Source of the DNA: an uncultured Siphonobacter sp.
Lineage (GTDB): Bacteria; Bacteroidota; Bacteroidia; Cytophagales; Spirosomataceae
Direction: 5' to 3'
NCBI GenBank assembly: GCA_913774715.1
Contig: CAJYHS010000204.1
Coordinates: 1 to 64,000 of the forward strand
Length of the DNA stretch: 64,000 bases
Positions 16,718 to 24,627 of this stretch are shown here, piece by piece. Each line of letters opens with the position of its first letter. Position 1 is the first letter of the stretch. A program made the position numbers and the translations under genes. The notes below the pieces were generated by a model. That model had not been told where the DNA came from. It made no database searches and worked only from the letters and a program-made list of their open reading frames with translations.

Positions 16718-17596
16718 ATGTTTCAAAGTGCAGATCAATACCAATTTCTGGAAAGTGTATTATTCGAAACGCTGGGTTTTCAACCCGAAGTTCGGGAATT
16801 CCAGTTCATCTATGGCGGTAATTTCAACCTCGCGGCCAAAGTCATAACGGCTGAAGGTTCTTTTTTTATTAAATGGAATCAGGGCGATCATGAGGGGATG
16901 TTTGAAAGCGAAGCCCGCAGCCTGAATCGCCTGCGGGAAACGGGCGTAATTACCATTCCTGCCGTACACGGTTACGGCCAGCGAAGCGATGGGTCTTACC
17001 TGATGATGGATTTTCTGGAATCAAGTCCCCAAATTCCGAACTACTGGACGGATTTCGGCCAGAAGCTGTCTCAGCTTCATCGGGTTACTACTGATAAGCA
17101 TGGACTGGAATTCAATAATTACATTGGAGCCTTACCGCAACAGAATGAGTGGATGGACTCGGGGATTGACTTCTTTGTGGAAAATCGGTTGAAAGTGCAA
17201 GCCGGACGGGCTTTATATGAAGGTAAGCTTTCGAATAAGTTATACGATCAGTTTCTGAAGTTTTGCGAGAAGTTACCCAATCTGATTCCCAACGAGCAAC
17301 CAGCCTTACTACACGGCGATCTCTGGAGTGGTAACGTCATGACGGGTGCCGACGGAGCCGTAGCCTTGGTGGATCCGGCTACCTACTTTGGATTACGGGA
17401 AGCTGAAATTGCCTTTACCACCATGTTTGGCGGCTTTGATACTAGTTTCTACACGAGTTATTACGAAGCGTTTCCGGTAGAACCCGGCTTTAACGAACGC
17501 ATTCCACTGTATAATTTATATCCCCTACTCGTTCACGTGAATCTCTTTGCCGGAGGTTACTTAACCGCCGTTGAACGGATTTTACGGAAGTATTAA
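16718..17596 (+). CDS. Fructosamine kinase / ketosamine-3-kinase family protein
   Basis: The 292-residue protein has the APH-like kinase fold of the fructosamine kinase family. A G-loop-like region with the ATP lysine is in GSFFIKWNQGDHEGMF. The catalytic loop is LLHGDLWSGNVM, followed by the DFG-equivalent ALVDPATYFGLREAEIAF, a signature of this family. The enzyme phosphorylates sugar-amine adducts on proteins and so starts their repair. Length and motif order agree with bacterial homologues (E. coli YniA). It stands alone; a TTTG-N21-TATTTTG pair at 16656-16687 may be its promoter. Confidence 0.9.
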   Translation: MFQSADQYQFLESVLFETLGFQPEVREFQFIYGGNFNLAAKVITAEGSFFIKWNQGDHEGMFESEARSLNRLRETGVITIPAVHGYGQRSDGSYLMMDFLESSPQIPNYWTDFGQKLSQLHRVTTDKHGLEFNNYIGALPQQNEWMDSGIDFFVENRLKVQAGRALYEGKLSNKLYDQFLKFCEKLPNLIPNEQPALLHGDLWSGNVMTGADGAVALVDPATYFGLREAEIAFTTMFGGFDTSFYTSYYEAFPVEPGFNERIPLYNLYPLLVHVNLFAGGYLTAVERILRKY

Positions 17597-17748
17597 GAGT
17601 CCGTTTTTCTATTGGCAACAACACCCCAATGAAAAACCTATTATTATCAAAAAAAGCTAGCTGGGCCACGCTGGTAGCGTTACTCCATACATATGCTTTA
17701 TTACATTGATTTATAGCAAAAAACCGTTTCTCAAACGAAAAACCTAAG

Positions 17749-17817
17749 CCCTGCCGCTGGCAGCAATAGCTTGCTCATTGGGTTGTGCTGTCAGCAAAAA
17801 AGCTGGCATAGACAGAC
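17749..17817. repeat. Degenerate copy of the GCTGGCA palindromic repeat
   Basis: Within this stretch TGTCAGC, six A residues and GCTGGCA form a 7-bp hairpin (17789-17808), preceded by CCGCTGGCAGC. It resembles the palindromes at 50649, 50757 and 56554, and shares the word TAAGCCCTG with the 50.6-kb copy. It sits between convergent genes, in the roughly 300-bp gap at 17597-17893, which also holds the terminator at 17835. Confidence 0.55.
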
Positions 17818-17834
17818 CATAACTCCCTTTATTC

Positions 17835-17875
17835 AAAAACGAGGCTGACCAATTGATTTGGTCAGCCTCGTTTTT
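17835..17875. terminator. Very strong bidirectional terminator
   Basis: AAAAACGAGGCTGACCAA pairs over 18 bp with its complement around a 5-base loop, between the convergent kinase-like and TlpA-like genes. Confidence 0.9.
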
Positions 17876-17893
17876 GAAGATTATACTTAACGT

Positions 17894-19036
17894 TTAGTTA
17901 CTCGCCGATAATACTTCAGCCAGTTTCTCGCCCAGAGCTTTACCGCGAATATTCTTAGCAACAATCTTACCCTGAGGATCTAACAGATAATTTTGAGGAA
18001 TGGCCTGAATGCCGTATAACTTCGCCGCTTCGTTATTCCAGAACTGAAGATCCGATACGTGCGTCCAGGTCAGATTATCCTTGTGAATGGCTTTCAGCCA
18101 GGCTTCTTTAGCTCCGGGCTGATCCAGAGAAACACCCAGAACGGTAAAGTTTTTATCCTTATACTTCTGGAAGTTCTCTACTACATTCGGATTTTCGCGA
18201 CGGCAAGGACCGCACCAGCTCGCCCAGAAATCCAGTAGTACATACTTACCTTTAAAATCGGCCAGCGAAATCAGGCGACCAGTCGTATCAGCCTGGGTAA
18301 ATCCGGGAGCCACGGCACCAATCGCCGTTGCTTTCATAGTTTCCAGCTTTTTAGCATAGGCTTTACCTGCTTCCGTATTTTTTACTTCGGGGGCCAGGGT
18401 CTTGAATAAAGGTTCTACGTCAGCATACTCCGGCATGGAACCACCTATATCCTGTAAAGCGTCCAGACTGATGATACTTTTAGGATTTGCTTTGATAAAT
18501 TGGGCATTGATTGCTTTCTGCTCTTCCTGAATCAACTCGTAACGCTTATCTATGGCTTCTTCAAACTCCTTCGATTGACGTTGTTCCGGCGTTGCTTTCT
18601 GATATTCAGACATCAAGGCGGCCATTTTATCACTAGAAGTCTTCAGCGACGCTTTTAATTTCTCGTTTTCAGTATTTACTACCGGGCCTTTCACGCTTGC
18701 ATGCACCGCCGAATCCGGGCTTTGCACGTTGATCGTTCCGGGTTCCAGGTATAAATACACCACGTGATCCCGCCCTAGTTGCCGTAAGCCTTTATTCTTG
18801 GCATCCACAAAGAGCATCGCCTTCTGAGGATTTGTAACCGAACCTTTGAATTCAAAAACTCCATTTTTAATCACGGCTGTATCCAGCTGCGATTTGGAAT
18901 CTTTCATGTATCGTAAATATGCTTTAGCAGGAGCGTTGAGCTGCCCCATTTTGCCTTTTAACGTATAAGCTCCACTTTGAGCCCAGCTCAGAGCTGGCAG
19001 ACACAAAAGGGCCATCATTACCGTCTTTTTCATCAT
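17894..19036 (-). CDS. TlpA-like thiol-disulfide oxidoreductase with DUF4369 domain
   Basis: The 380-residue protein has a signal peptide (MMKKTVMMALLCLPALSWAQ). A DUF4369 beta-domain lies at about 22-120 (YTLKGKMGQLNAPAKAYLRY). A helical linker rich in charged residues follows, then a C-terminal thioredoxin-like AhpC/TSA-type domain. The active site is WASWCGPCRREN with Cys275 and Cys278, and the cis-proline is in IQAIPQNYLL. Proteins of this plan are periplasmic disulfide reductases abundant in Bacteroidota. Start at 19036 or one codon later are both ATG. It is divergent from the GH92 gene. Confidence 0.92.
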   Translation of the reverse strand: MMKKTVMMALLCLPALSWAQSGAYTLKGKMGQLNAPAKAYLRYMKDSKSQLDTAVIKNGVFEFKGSVTNPQKAMLFVDAKNKGLRQLGRDHVVYLYLEPGTINVQSPDSAVHASVKGPVVNTENEKLKASLKTSSDKMAALMSEYQKATPEQRQSKEFEEAIDKRYELIQEEQKAINAQFIKANPKSIISLDALQDIGGSMPEYADVEPLFKTLAPEVKNTEAGKAYAKKLETMKATAIGAVAPGFTQADTTGRLISLADFKGKYVLLDFWASWCGPCRRENPNVVENFQKYKDKNFTVLGVSLDQPGAKEAWLKAIHKDNLTWTHVSDLQFWNNEAAKLYGIQAIPQNYLLDPQGKIVAKNIRGKALGEKLAEVLSASN

Positions 19037-19265
19037 AAGTTGAGTTTATCGATGAGATTTTGAAATCACTGAGAAATGGTGAAGTAAATATAGACATTCC
19101 GCTACACTATGGCTCATATATGAGATAAAACCCTTTGTTTGTAACACGTTAGTAAAATTCAATTTGGCATATTTCCTAAACATCAAAACTTTGTAAATCA
19201 TTATTCCAGGGATTCATCGCTCATTCACCGTCATTCTTCTGTAACCTGATACATTTCAATTTCCC

Positions 19266-21554
19266 ATGAAATTTCTTTATGTGTGGCTAAGTCTAAGCTG
19301 CCTTTCAGCCTGGGCTCAGCAAAAAACTCCCGTTCAGTACGTCAATCCGCTCATTGGCTCGGCCCCCAGTACTACCCTTTCCGCTCAGCGACATAGTGAA
19401 GCGGGCAGTGAACTCAAAGGTCAGATTTCTCCCGCCATCGGCCATCCGCACGGCATGACCAGCTGGACACCACAAACCCGCCGGACTGAAACCAAGTGTA
19501 TTCCCCCCTATTACTACAACGACCCTAAAATCAATGGATTTCGCGGTTCACACTGGCTTAATGGTTCCTGCGTGCAGGATTATGGTACTGTAACCCTCAT
19601 GCCTTTTTCGGGACATGCGACGACGCGACCCGAATCCAAATATTCACACGATACAGAAGTAGTGACTCCTTCGTATTACTCTGTCAATCTCCCCGATTAT
19701 CAAATTCAGACGGAGTTTACCGCAACTCCACGGGCGGGTATTCTTCGGTTCAAATTTCAGAATGAAGGGAATCACTTTGTTTTGATTGAACCCAACAGTG
19801 ATGAAGGTGAAGGATTTATTGAAATTCACCCCGAACGTCGGGAAATTGTAGGTTATAACCCAGTCCATCGCATTTATCAGGGCTGGGGCGAATCGGCAGG
19901 ATTCAGTGGATACTTCGTTATTCAGTTCGATGCCAATTTCGAAGCCTTCGGTACCTGGCAGAATTCGGCCATTCAGATGAAGCAGACGAAAATTAAGGCC
20001 CGCACTAAGGAAGAAGCCGTGGGTGCCCTGATTCAGTTTGCTTCTAGTTCCCAAACGCAGATAACTGCTCGCGTTGGAACGTCCTTTACCGATCTGGATG
20101 GAGCCTATCGAAACCTGAAAGCCGAAATTCCCGACTGGAATTTTAAAAAAGTGCAGGAATCTTCCGAGAAGGCCTGGAATCAGGAATTAGGCAAAGTACA
20201 GTTGAAAGGAACTGAGGATAATAAAAGTCTTTTCTATACCGCCTTATATCATACGAAAATCACGCCCCGCCTCTATTCGGATGTAGACGGACGTTACCCC
20301 GGCTTTGCGGACGACTCGGCTATTCACGTAGCCAAAGGCTTCGATTATTACTGCGATTTCAGCATGTGGGATACCTTTCGGGCGGGCTTGCCTTTGCACG
20401 TATTACTCGAACCGAAACGTTCGGCTGATCTGATGCAATCATTTACTAATATGGCGGAACAGGGCGGTTGGATGCCCATTTTTCCCTGCTGGAATCACTA
20501 TACCGCCGCCATGACGGGCGACCACGTTACCTCCGCTATTGCGGATGCATACGTAAAAGGTATTCGCAATTTCGACGTTCAAAAGGCTTATACTTATCTC
20601 CGAAAAAATGCTTTTGAAGCCAACCGGAATGTTAAAAGTTATGAATCAGGTAAAGGCCGTCGCGGCATGGAAAGCTACCTTAAGTATAATTATATCCCGC
20701 TGGAAGATTCAGTCTGGCAGGCTTTTCACAAGCGTGAACAAACCTCCCGCACGCTGGAATACGCCTACGACGATTTTTGTTTAGCTCAAATAGCAAAATC
20801 GTTAAACAAAGCTGGCGAGTATCAGACCTTAATGAAGCGAGCGTTAAACTATCAGAACGTCATTGATCCCCAAACGGGCTGGGCTCGCGGTCGTTACGCC
20901 GATGGCCGCTGGAGCGAGCATTTCGATCCTTTTGCCATTCGGGTGAGTTTCATTACGGAGGGATCACCGGCTCAGTATACCTGGTTTGTGCCGCAGGATG
21001 TCAACGGATTACTTAAACAAATTGGCGGTCGCGAGCGATTTGTGGCAAAACTGGATACCATGTTTGAAAAGGGCTACTACTGGCACGGCAACGAGCCGGG
21101 TAACCACACGGCCTACTTATACGCCTGGGCTGGAGAGCCTTATAAAACACAAAAATGGGTCCGCCAATTGGTAAGTGAAGAATACAGCCTCGGTCCCGGC
21201 GGATTATCGGGTAACGAAGACGGCGGGCAAATGTCGGCCTGGCTGGCTTTCAGTATGCTGGGATTTTATCCCGCCAGCCCCGGACGTCCGGAATACGTAA
21301 TTGGTAGTCCTAGCTTTACAGAAGCTGCGATTAACGTTGGTAAAGGCAAATACTTCACAATTAAAGCAACGGGTAACTCCACGAAAAACATCTACATCCA
21401 GTCAGCAAAACTGAACGGCAAGCCTTTTAACAAGACCTTTTTAATGCACGATCAGTTACTCGCTGGCGGCACATTAGAGTTAGTCATGGGAGCTTCACCC
21501 AATAAAAACTGGGGAAGTTCGGCGGATAGCCGCCCCAGTTCTATTACCCAATAA
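19266..21554 (+). CDS. GH92 family glycosidase (exo-alpha-mannosidase-like)
   Basis: The 762-residue protein has a signal peptide (MKFLYVWLSLSCLSAWAQ) and the two-domain layout of GH92. An N-terminal beta-sandwich starts VQYVNPLIGSAPS, and the (alpha/alpha)6 catalytic domain contains YCDFSMWDTFRAGLPL, GNEPGNHTAYLY and the family hallmark GNEDGGQMSAWLAFSMLG. GH92 enzymes are calcium-dependent alpha-mannosidases that act on N-glycans or mannans, usually in the periplasm. No SusC/SusD pair or other glycoside hydrolase sits beside it, so it is not in a recognisable polysaccharide-utilisation locus. Length is typical. The last codons include an 8-bp GC hairpin (21507-21540) that may help termination. 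Confidence 0.93.
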   Translation: MKFLYVWLSLSCLSAWAQQKTPVQYVNPLIGSAPSTTLSAQRHSEAGSELKGQISPAIGHPHGMTSWTPQTRRTETKCIPPYYYNDPKINGFRGSHWLNGSCVQDYGTVTLMPFSGHATTRPESKYSHDTEVVTPSYYSVNLPDYQIQTEFTATPRAGILRFKFQNEGNHFVLIEPNSDEGEGFIEIHPERREIVGYNPVHRIYQGWGESAGFSGYFVIQFDANFEAFGTWQNSAIQMKQTKIKARTKEEAVGALIQFASSSQTQITARVGTSFTDLDGAYRNLKAEIPDWNFKKVQESSEKAWNQELGKVQLKGTEDNKSLFYTALYHTKITPRLYSDVDGRYPGFADDSAIHVAKGFDYYCDFSMWDTFRAGLPLHVLLEPKRSADLMQSFTNMAEQGGWMPIFPCWNHYTAAMTGDHVTSAIADAYVKGIRNFDVQKAYTYLRKNAFEANRNVKSYESGKGRRGMESYLKYNYIPLEDSVWQAFHKREQTSRTLEYAYDDFCLAQIAKSLNKAGEYQTLMKRALNYQNVIDPQTGWARGRYADGRWSEHFDPFAIRVSFITEGSPAQYTWFVPQDVNGLLKQIGGRERFVAKLDTMFEKGYYWHGNEPGNHTAYLYAWAGEPYKTQKWVRQLVSEEYSLGPGGLSGNEDGGQMSAWLAFSMLGFYPASPGRPEYVIGSPSFTEAAINVGKGKYFTIKATGNSTKNIYIQSAKLNGKPFNKTFLMHDQLLAGGTLELVMGASPNKNWGSSADSRPSSITQ

Positions 21555-21569
21555 TGGCGTCTCAGATTG

Positions 21570-22799
21570 TCAGGATATCCCGCGGACGGCATACGCCACG
21601 TAGAATTTCCTGACGATCTGACTTAAAGCCTTAATCGTCGGTAAGTCGGAAGCTTCCGAAACATCAACCACGCCCCGATCCTTGGTCAAGATCCGAATGG
21701 GTTGACGGCTGGCTAAATAAGCTGAATTCGTCGTTTCTCCCTGTACCACCAAGTAAGGCAATTCCTCTTCAGTAACTCCGGGCAGAGCTAACACCCGTTT
21801 TCTAAGATCTTCCAGCACTTCTTCTGAAGGAGCTGAGTCAAAAAAACGGATTTTATACAGCTTACGATCCAGTAACATCGTTGACAAATGAGCCAACAAG
21901 CGGTCGGAATGAACCGTCCACTGTTTAATGCAGGCCCAGATGTCGTAATCATCCAATCGCGTAAAGGCCTTGATATATTGGGGATGCGTCTGAAAATCCT
22001 GCAAGCTGGGTTCATTATGCAGGAACGTTTCTAACGCAGGCGTTGCGTATACCGTTTGACCGTCATGAACTAATTCTCTGGCCCGGCGAATGAGCTGAAT
22101 CAACATCGTTTCTGCACAAATGGAGGTTTTGTGCAGATAAACTTGCCAGTACATTAACCGACGAGCCGTCAGGAAATTCTCAATGGAATACACCCCTTTC
22201 TGCTCCACTACCAACTGATTATCGACTACATCAAGTAGCTTCACAATGCGTTCTGAGCCAATACTTCCCTCCGTTACCCCCGTAAAAAAGCAGTCTCGAT
22301 TGAGGTAATCCAACCGATCAATGTCCAGCTGACTCGAAATCAGATCATAAAAAAAGCGACGTTCATACTGTCCCGAAAACATTCGAATGGCCAGATCAAG
22401 AGCTCCGTCAAATTCCTGATTCAGCTCGTTCATTAGTAGCAATGAAATCCGTTCATGCGAAACGTGATGCAGCAGCGTATGTTCCAGTACGTGTGAAAAA
22501 GGCCCATGACCAATGTCATGTAACAGAATGGCGATCTGAACCGCTTCACATTCCTGATCGGAAATCAGATGACCTTTACTTTTAAGCGTACTAATGGCTT
22601 CACCCATCAGGTGCATGGCTCCCAAAGCGTGGTGAAAGCGGGTATGCAAAGCTCCGGGATACACCAATTCGGCCATACCCAGCTGTTTAATACGACGAAG
22701 GCGTTGAAAGTATGGGTGCTCAATCAGGTCGAAGATCAGGTGACCGGGAATGGTAATAAAGCCGTAAACGGGGTCGTTAAGTACTTTTTTCTTATTCAT
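21570..22799 (-). CDS. HD-domain phosphohydrolase (dGTPase/YwfO-like)
   Basis: The 409-residue protein begins DPVYGFITIPGHLIFDLIEHPYFQRLRRIKQLG, the N-terminus of the SAMHD1/YwfO-like group. The metal site is spread over TRFHHALGAMHL, ILLHDIGHGPFSH and SSQLDIDRLDYLNRD, giving H...HD...D. Members hydrolyse dNTPs to nucleosides and triphosphate, or act as regulatory phosphohydrolases; the exact substrate here is not readable. The C-terminal half is family-specific and lacks further known motifs. It is convergent with GH92, 15 bp apart. Confidence 0.9.
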   Translation of the reverse strand: MNKKKVLNDPVYGFITIPGHLIFDLIEHPYFQRLRRIKQLGMAELVYPGALHTRFHHALGAMHLMGEAISTLKSKGHLISDQECEAVQIAILLHDIGHGPFSHVLEHTLLHHVSHERISLLLMNELNQEFDGALDLAIRMFSGQYERRFFYDLISSQLDIDRLDYLNRDCFFTGVTEGSIGSERIVKLLDVVDNQLVVEQKGVYSIENFLTARRLMYWQVYLHKTSICAETMLIQLIRRARELVHDGQTVYATPALETFLHNEPSLQDFQTHPQYIKAFTRLDDYDIWACIKQWTVHSDRLLAHLSTMLLDRKLYKIRFFDSAPSEEVLEDLRKRVLALPGVTEEELPYLVVQGETTNSAYLASRQPIRILTKDRGVVDVSEASDLPTIKALSQIVRKFYVAYAVRGIS

Positions 22800-22831
22800 A
22801 ATGAGGGGCTGCCGCCTCGATAAAACGAAAA

Positions 22832-22857
22832 TAGGAACGCATAAAAATACGTTCCTA
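22832..22857 (-). terminator. Probable terminator of the Spy-like gene
   Basis: TAGGAACG and CGTTCCTA form an 8-bp stem with a 10-base AT loop; on the minus strand it is followed by a T-rich tail. It lies just after the Spy-like gene and just before the HD gene. Confidence 0.45.
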
Positions 22858-22883
22858 CCTTTGATTCTAAAGACGCTTCTGAA

Positions 22884-23252
22884 CTAATTGCCTCCATCGG
22901 GGCGTCGATCCCGCATACGATTTCGCTGTTCTTCCCGAATTTTTTCGTACTTTGTCCACTGTTCCGTAGTGAGAACGGGTTTCAGTTTCGCTTCGTAATT
23001 TTCCTGTAATTCCTGCATTTTCTGGCGATCAGGTCGGGCACCGTTAGCTCGCATTTCCTGCATCTGCTTCATCCGCTCATCGCTCAGGGCTTTTACTTTT
23101 TCAGCCTGTTCCGTTGAAAGATTCAGTTCCTTAGTTAACTGCTCCGTTTGACGCTGAGCCCGTTCTTCCGGCGAGCGTCTCTGATCGTTTTGAGCGAAGG
23201 TCAACGTAGTGGACAATAAGCCCACTACGAAGAAAGCAATAAGTTTTTTCAT
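22884..23252 (-). CDS. Spy/CpxP-like periplasmic protein
   Basis: Starting at ATG 23252 gives about 122 residues with a signal peptide (MKKLIAFFVVGLLSTTLTFAQ); a further ATG at 23270 adds six residues that precede the signal sequence. The mature protein is helical and charged (LTKELNLSTEQAEKVKAL, KPVLTTEQWTKYEKI), as in the Spy/CpxP-like LTxxQ families common in Bacteroidota. A periplasmic chaperone or stress role is inferred from the family. Its C-terminus is arginine-rich. Confidence 0.75.
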   Translation of the reverse strand: MKKLIAFFVVGLLSTTLTFAQNDQRRSPEERAQRQTEQLTKELNLSTEQAEKVKALSDERMKQMQEMRANGARPDRQKMQELQENYEAKLKPVLTTEQWTKYEKIREEQRNRMRDRRPDGGN

Positions 23253-23315
23253 GACTGTTTTTGTTGGCATTCAGCGGCTTTGAAACAAAAAAGCAAGCAA
23301 AGGTTTAATCACCCA

Positions 23316-23346
23316 TTGCAAAAGGCTATAAAAAAGTGTAAACTTG
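23316..23346 (+). promoter_or_regulatory. Promoter of the tRNA gene
   Basis: TTG (23316-23318), a 20-base spacer and TAAACTTG (one mismatch from TAnnTTTG) precede the tRNA by about 30 bases. Confidence 0.45.
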
Positions 23347-23375
23347 CGGTTCATTTGGCGATTAAGCGTCAAATC

Positions 23376-23448
23376 GGGCCCTTAGCTCAGGGGTTAGAGC
23401 AGTTGACTCATAATCAATTGGTCGTAGGTTCGAAACCTACAGGGCCCA
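23376..23448 (+). tRNA. tRNA with CAU anticodon, probably tRNA-Ile2 (lysidine type)
   Basis: All arms fold: acceptor GGGCCCT/AGGGCCC with discriminator A, D arm around AGCTCAGGGGTTAGAGC, anticodon stem GTTGA/TCAAT with loop CTCATAA (anticodon CAT at 23409-23411), and T arm GTAGG-TTCGAAA-CCTAC. The CCA end is not encoded. The body (CTTAGCTCAG, ACTCATAATC, TTGGTCG) and the C4-G69 and C5-G68 pairs resemble E. coli ileX, whose anticodon C is changed to lysidine. I therefore favour tRNA-Ile(CAU) over elongator tRNA-Met; automatic tools often call it Met. Confidence 0.9.
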
Positions 23449-23459
23449 CCCTCATAATC

Positions 23460-23493
23460 AGGCACTTAGCAGTCATTTGCTAGGTGCCTTTTT
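23460..23493 (+). terminator. Terminator of the tRNA gene
   Basis: AGGCACTTAGCA pairs with TGCTAGGTGCCT (12 bp with one G-U) and is followed by five T residues, 12 bases after the tRNA. Confidence 0.85.
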
Positions 23494-23606
23494 GTTGATC
23501 TAACCAGCAAACTCACCTGAATTTCTGTAAGTTTAAGAATTCTTTTGAGGAAAAATCAGCCCGCTTTAAAATTTCCAGATGAAGTTTCTTTGCTATATTT
23601 CAAAAC

Positions 23607-23642
23607 AAAAAGGCCTTCTCTTAATCATGAGTAGGCCTTTTT
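23607..23642. terminator. Orphan terminator-like hairpin
   Basis: AAAAAGGCCT and AGGCCTTTTT form a 10-bp stem with flanking A and T tracts. No gene ends next to it on the plus strand after the tRNA terminator; on the minus strand it would follow the ynfA-like pseudogene. Confidence 0.6.
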
Positions 23643-23781
23643 CATAAATCGTTCGTCTAAGCCGCCACTTATCTGATTGATTTAGTTATACAAATTTACA
23701 TGGGGTGATAGCTACATGTTTTAATTCCTCGTTTAAGGGTTTATTTCAGGGTATGAAAGGTAACTTTTATCACCCTTACGA

Positions 23782-24089
23782 TCACTTATCAGTGATCTGG
23801 GGCATAATAAATGATGCAAAACCTATCAATGCAATTGTAGCTCCAATCAGATCATAGCGGTCAGACTTGTAGCGATCTACTTTCCACGCCCACAGTAACG
23901 AGAGGACGATAAAAATGGCTCCATACCCTTCCAAATCCCGCTAGCTGCAAAGTTGCGATGATGCTCTGTACTCCATCCTTCGGCAATTCCCAACCAAAAC
24001 GATTTATCTTCTTTCAGTCATAGCCAAACCAGATACCCACCTCCTATTTCACAAATTCCCGCTAACAGAAATATCAAAAGTGCTTTCAT
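23782..24089 (-). pseudogene. Decayed YnfA-family (UPF0060) membrane protein gene
   Basis: The minus strand from ATG 24089 reads MKALLIFLLAGICEIGGGY then LVWL, followed by TGA where the family has tryptophan, then LKEDKSFWLGIAE. The frame is then lost: GVQSIIATLQLAGFGR appears in another frame and YGAIFIVLSLLWAWKVDRY plus SDRYDLIGATIALIGF in a third, ending at 23782. Together these pieces cover nearly the whole of a YnfA protein (about 105 residues, four membrane helices). One nonsense change and at least two frameshifts make it non-functional. No ORF finder would show it. An orphan hairpin at 23607 may be its old terminator. Confidence 0.88.
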
Positions 24090-24421
24090 AACATCGTCTA
24101 CCTGCAATAGATAGACAAAAAAAGAAGCCCAGCACTATGCCAGGCTTTCATTTTCCTATCAAGTTTTGCAAACAGAGAGCGATAGGAGGGGATATTCAAA
24201 TATACTAGATCGTCAGAGCTTTAGCAAGTGTTTTGTCCTAATTTTTCATGACGTATAAGGTACCGTTCTGGGGGCAAAATCCGCAGTTTAACGTATAAAC
24301 ATTACTGTTCATAGAATAACAAAATCTGACTTTGATCTGACGTATAATTTTGAATCATAAATAGGTTTAGAGGTTAAGATTTTGAAACGCTCCTGTGCAT
24401 CACGGGAGCGTTTTTTATTCG
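24090..24421. other. Gene-poor stretch with three ACGTATAA octamers
   Basis: No open frame of note lies here. The octamer ACGTATAA occurs three times in the same direction (24251, 24291, 24340). The last copy overlaps TAATTTTG (24345-24352), an exact -7 match, and a strong plus-strand terminator follows at 24386. A short RNA of about 60 bases starting near 24353 would fit, but no good -33 element is visible. Confidence 0.35.
24386..24417 (+). terminator. Strong terminator without an obvious upstream gene
   Basis: AACGCTCC pairs with GGAGCGTT, extended by a T-G pair and GTG/CAC around a CAT loop, followed by six T residues. The T-tract is on the plus strand, although the only adjacent gene (ending at 24422) is on the minus strand. 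Confidence 0.8.
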
Positions 24422-24613
24422 TTAATCCTCATCATTTCGCTCAGTAAAATCATCATTCCCCTTTTTCTTATCATCGGGTTCTTCCGTAGTCGGATTCAGA
24501 GGTAATACGTTTTCTTCCGGAATATCCTCCGGTTTACTCTTCTGTCGCTCTTCTCCTTCTGTTGTGTTTCTTTGGATGAAGTTATCTTCTTCGGGTTGAT
24601 TGGAATCGTTCAT
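24422..24613 (-). CDS. Small acidic hypothetical protein
   Basis: The 63-residue frame is highly charged and low in complexity (many E, D, N, K and P; no hydrophobic segment, no cysteine). It should be a soluble, probably disordered protein. It starts 15 bases after the MBL-fold gene ends, on the same strand, so it may be cotranscribed. I do not recognise a family. It could be a chance frame, although composition and position next to a stable hairpin favour a real gene. Confidence 0.5.
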   Translation of the reverse strand: MNDSNQPEEDNFIQRNTTEGEERQKSKPEDIPEENVLPLNPTTEEPDDKKKGNDDFTERNDED

Positions 24614-24627
24614 GGCTTTGTATTAGT

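Noticed and set aside
17629-17709. 27-codon frame starting MKNLLLSKKASWATL
   Set aside because: It looks like the beginning of an exported protein but stops at once in a repeat-filled gap. It may be the remnant of a lost gene; too short to call.
21507-21540. GC-rich hairpin in the last codons of the GH92 gene
   Set aside because: It could help termination, but it is inside the coding region, lacks a T-tract and may only reflect codon choice; mentioned in the gene entry.
23280-23483. Open frame of 67 codons on the plus strand
   Set aside because: It runs through the tRNA gene and into its terminator, so it is not coding.
23703-23775. GGGTGATA and TATCACCC inverted repeat about 57 bases apart
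   Set aside because: The arms are only 8 bp with a long AT-rich loop and no function suggested by the context.
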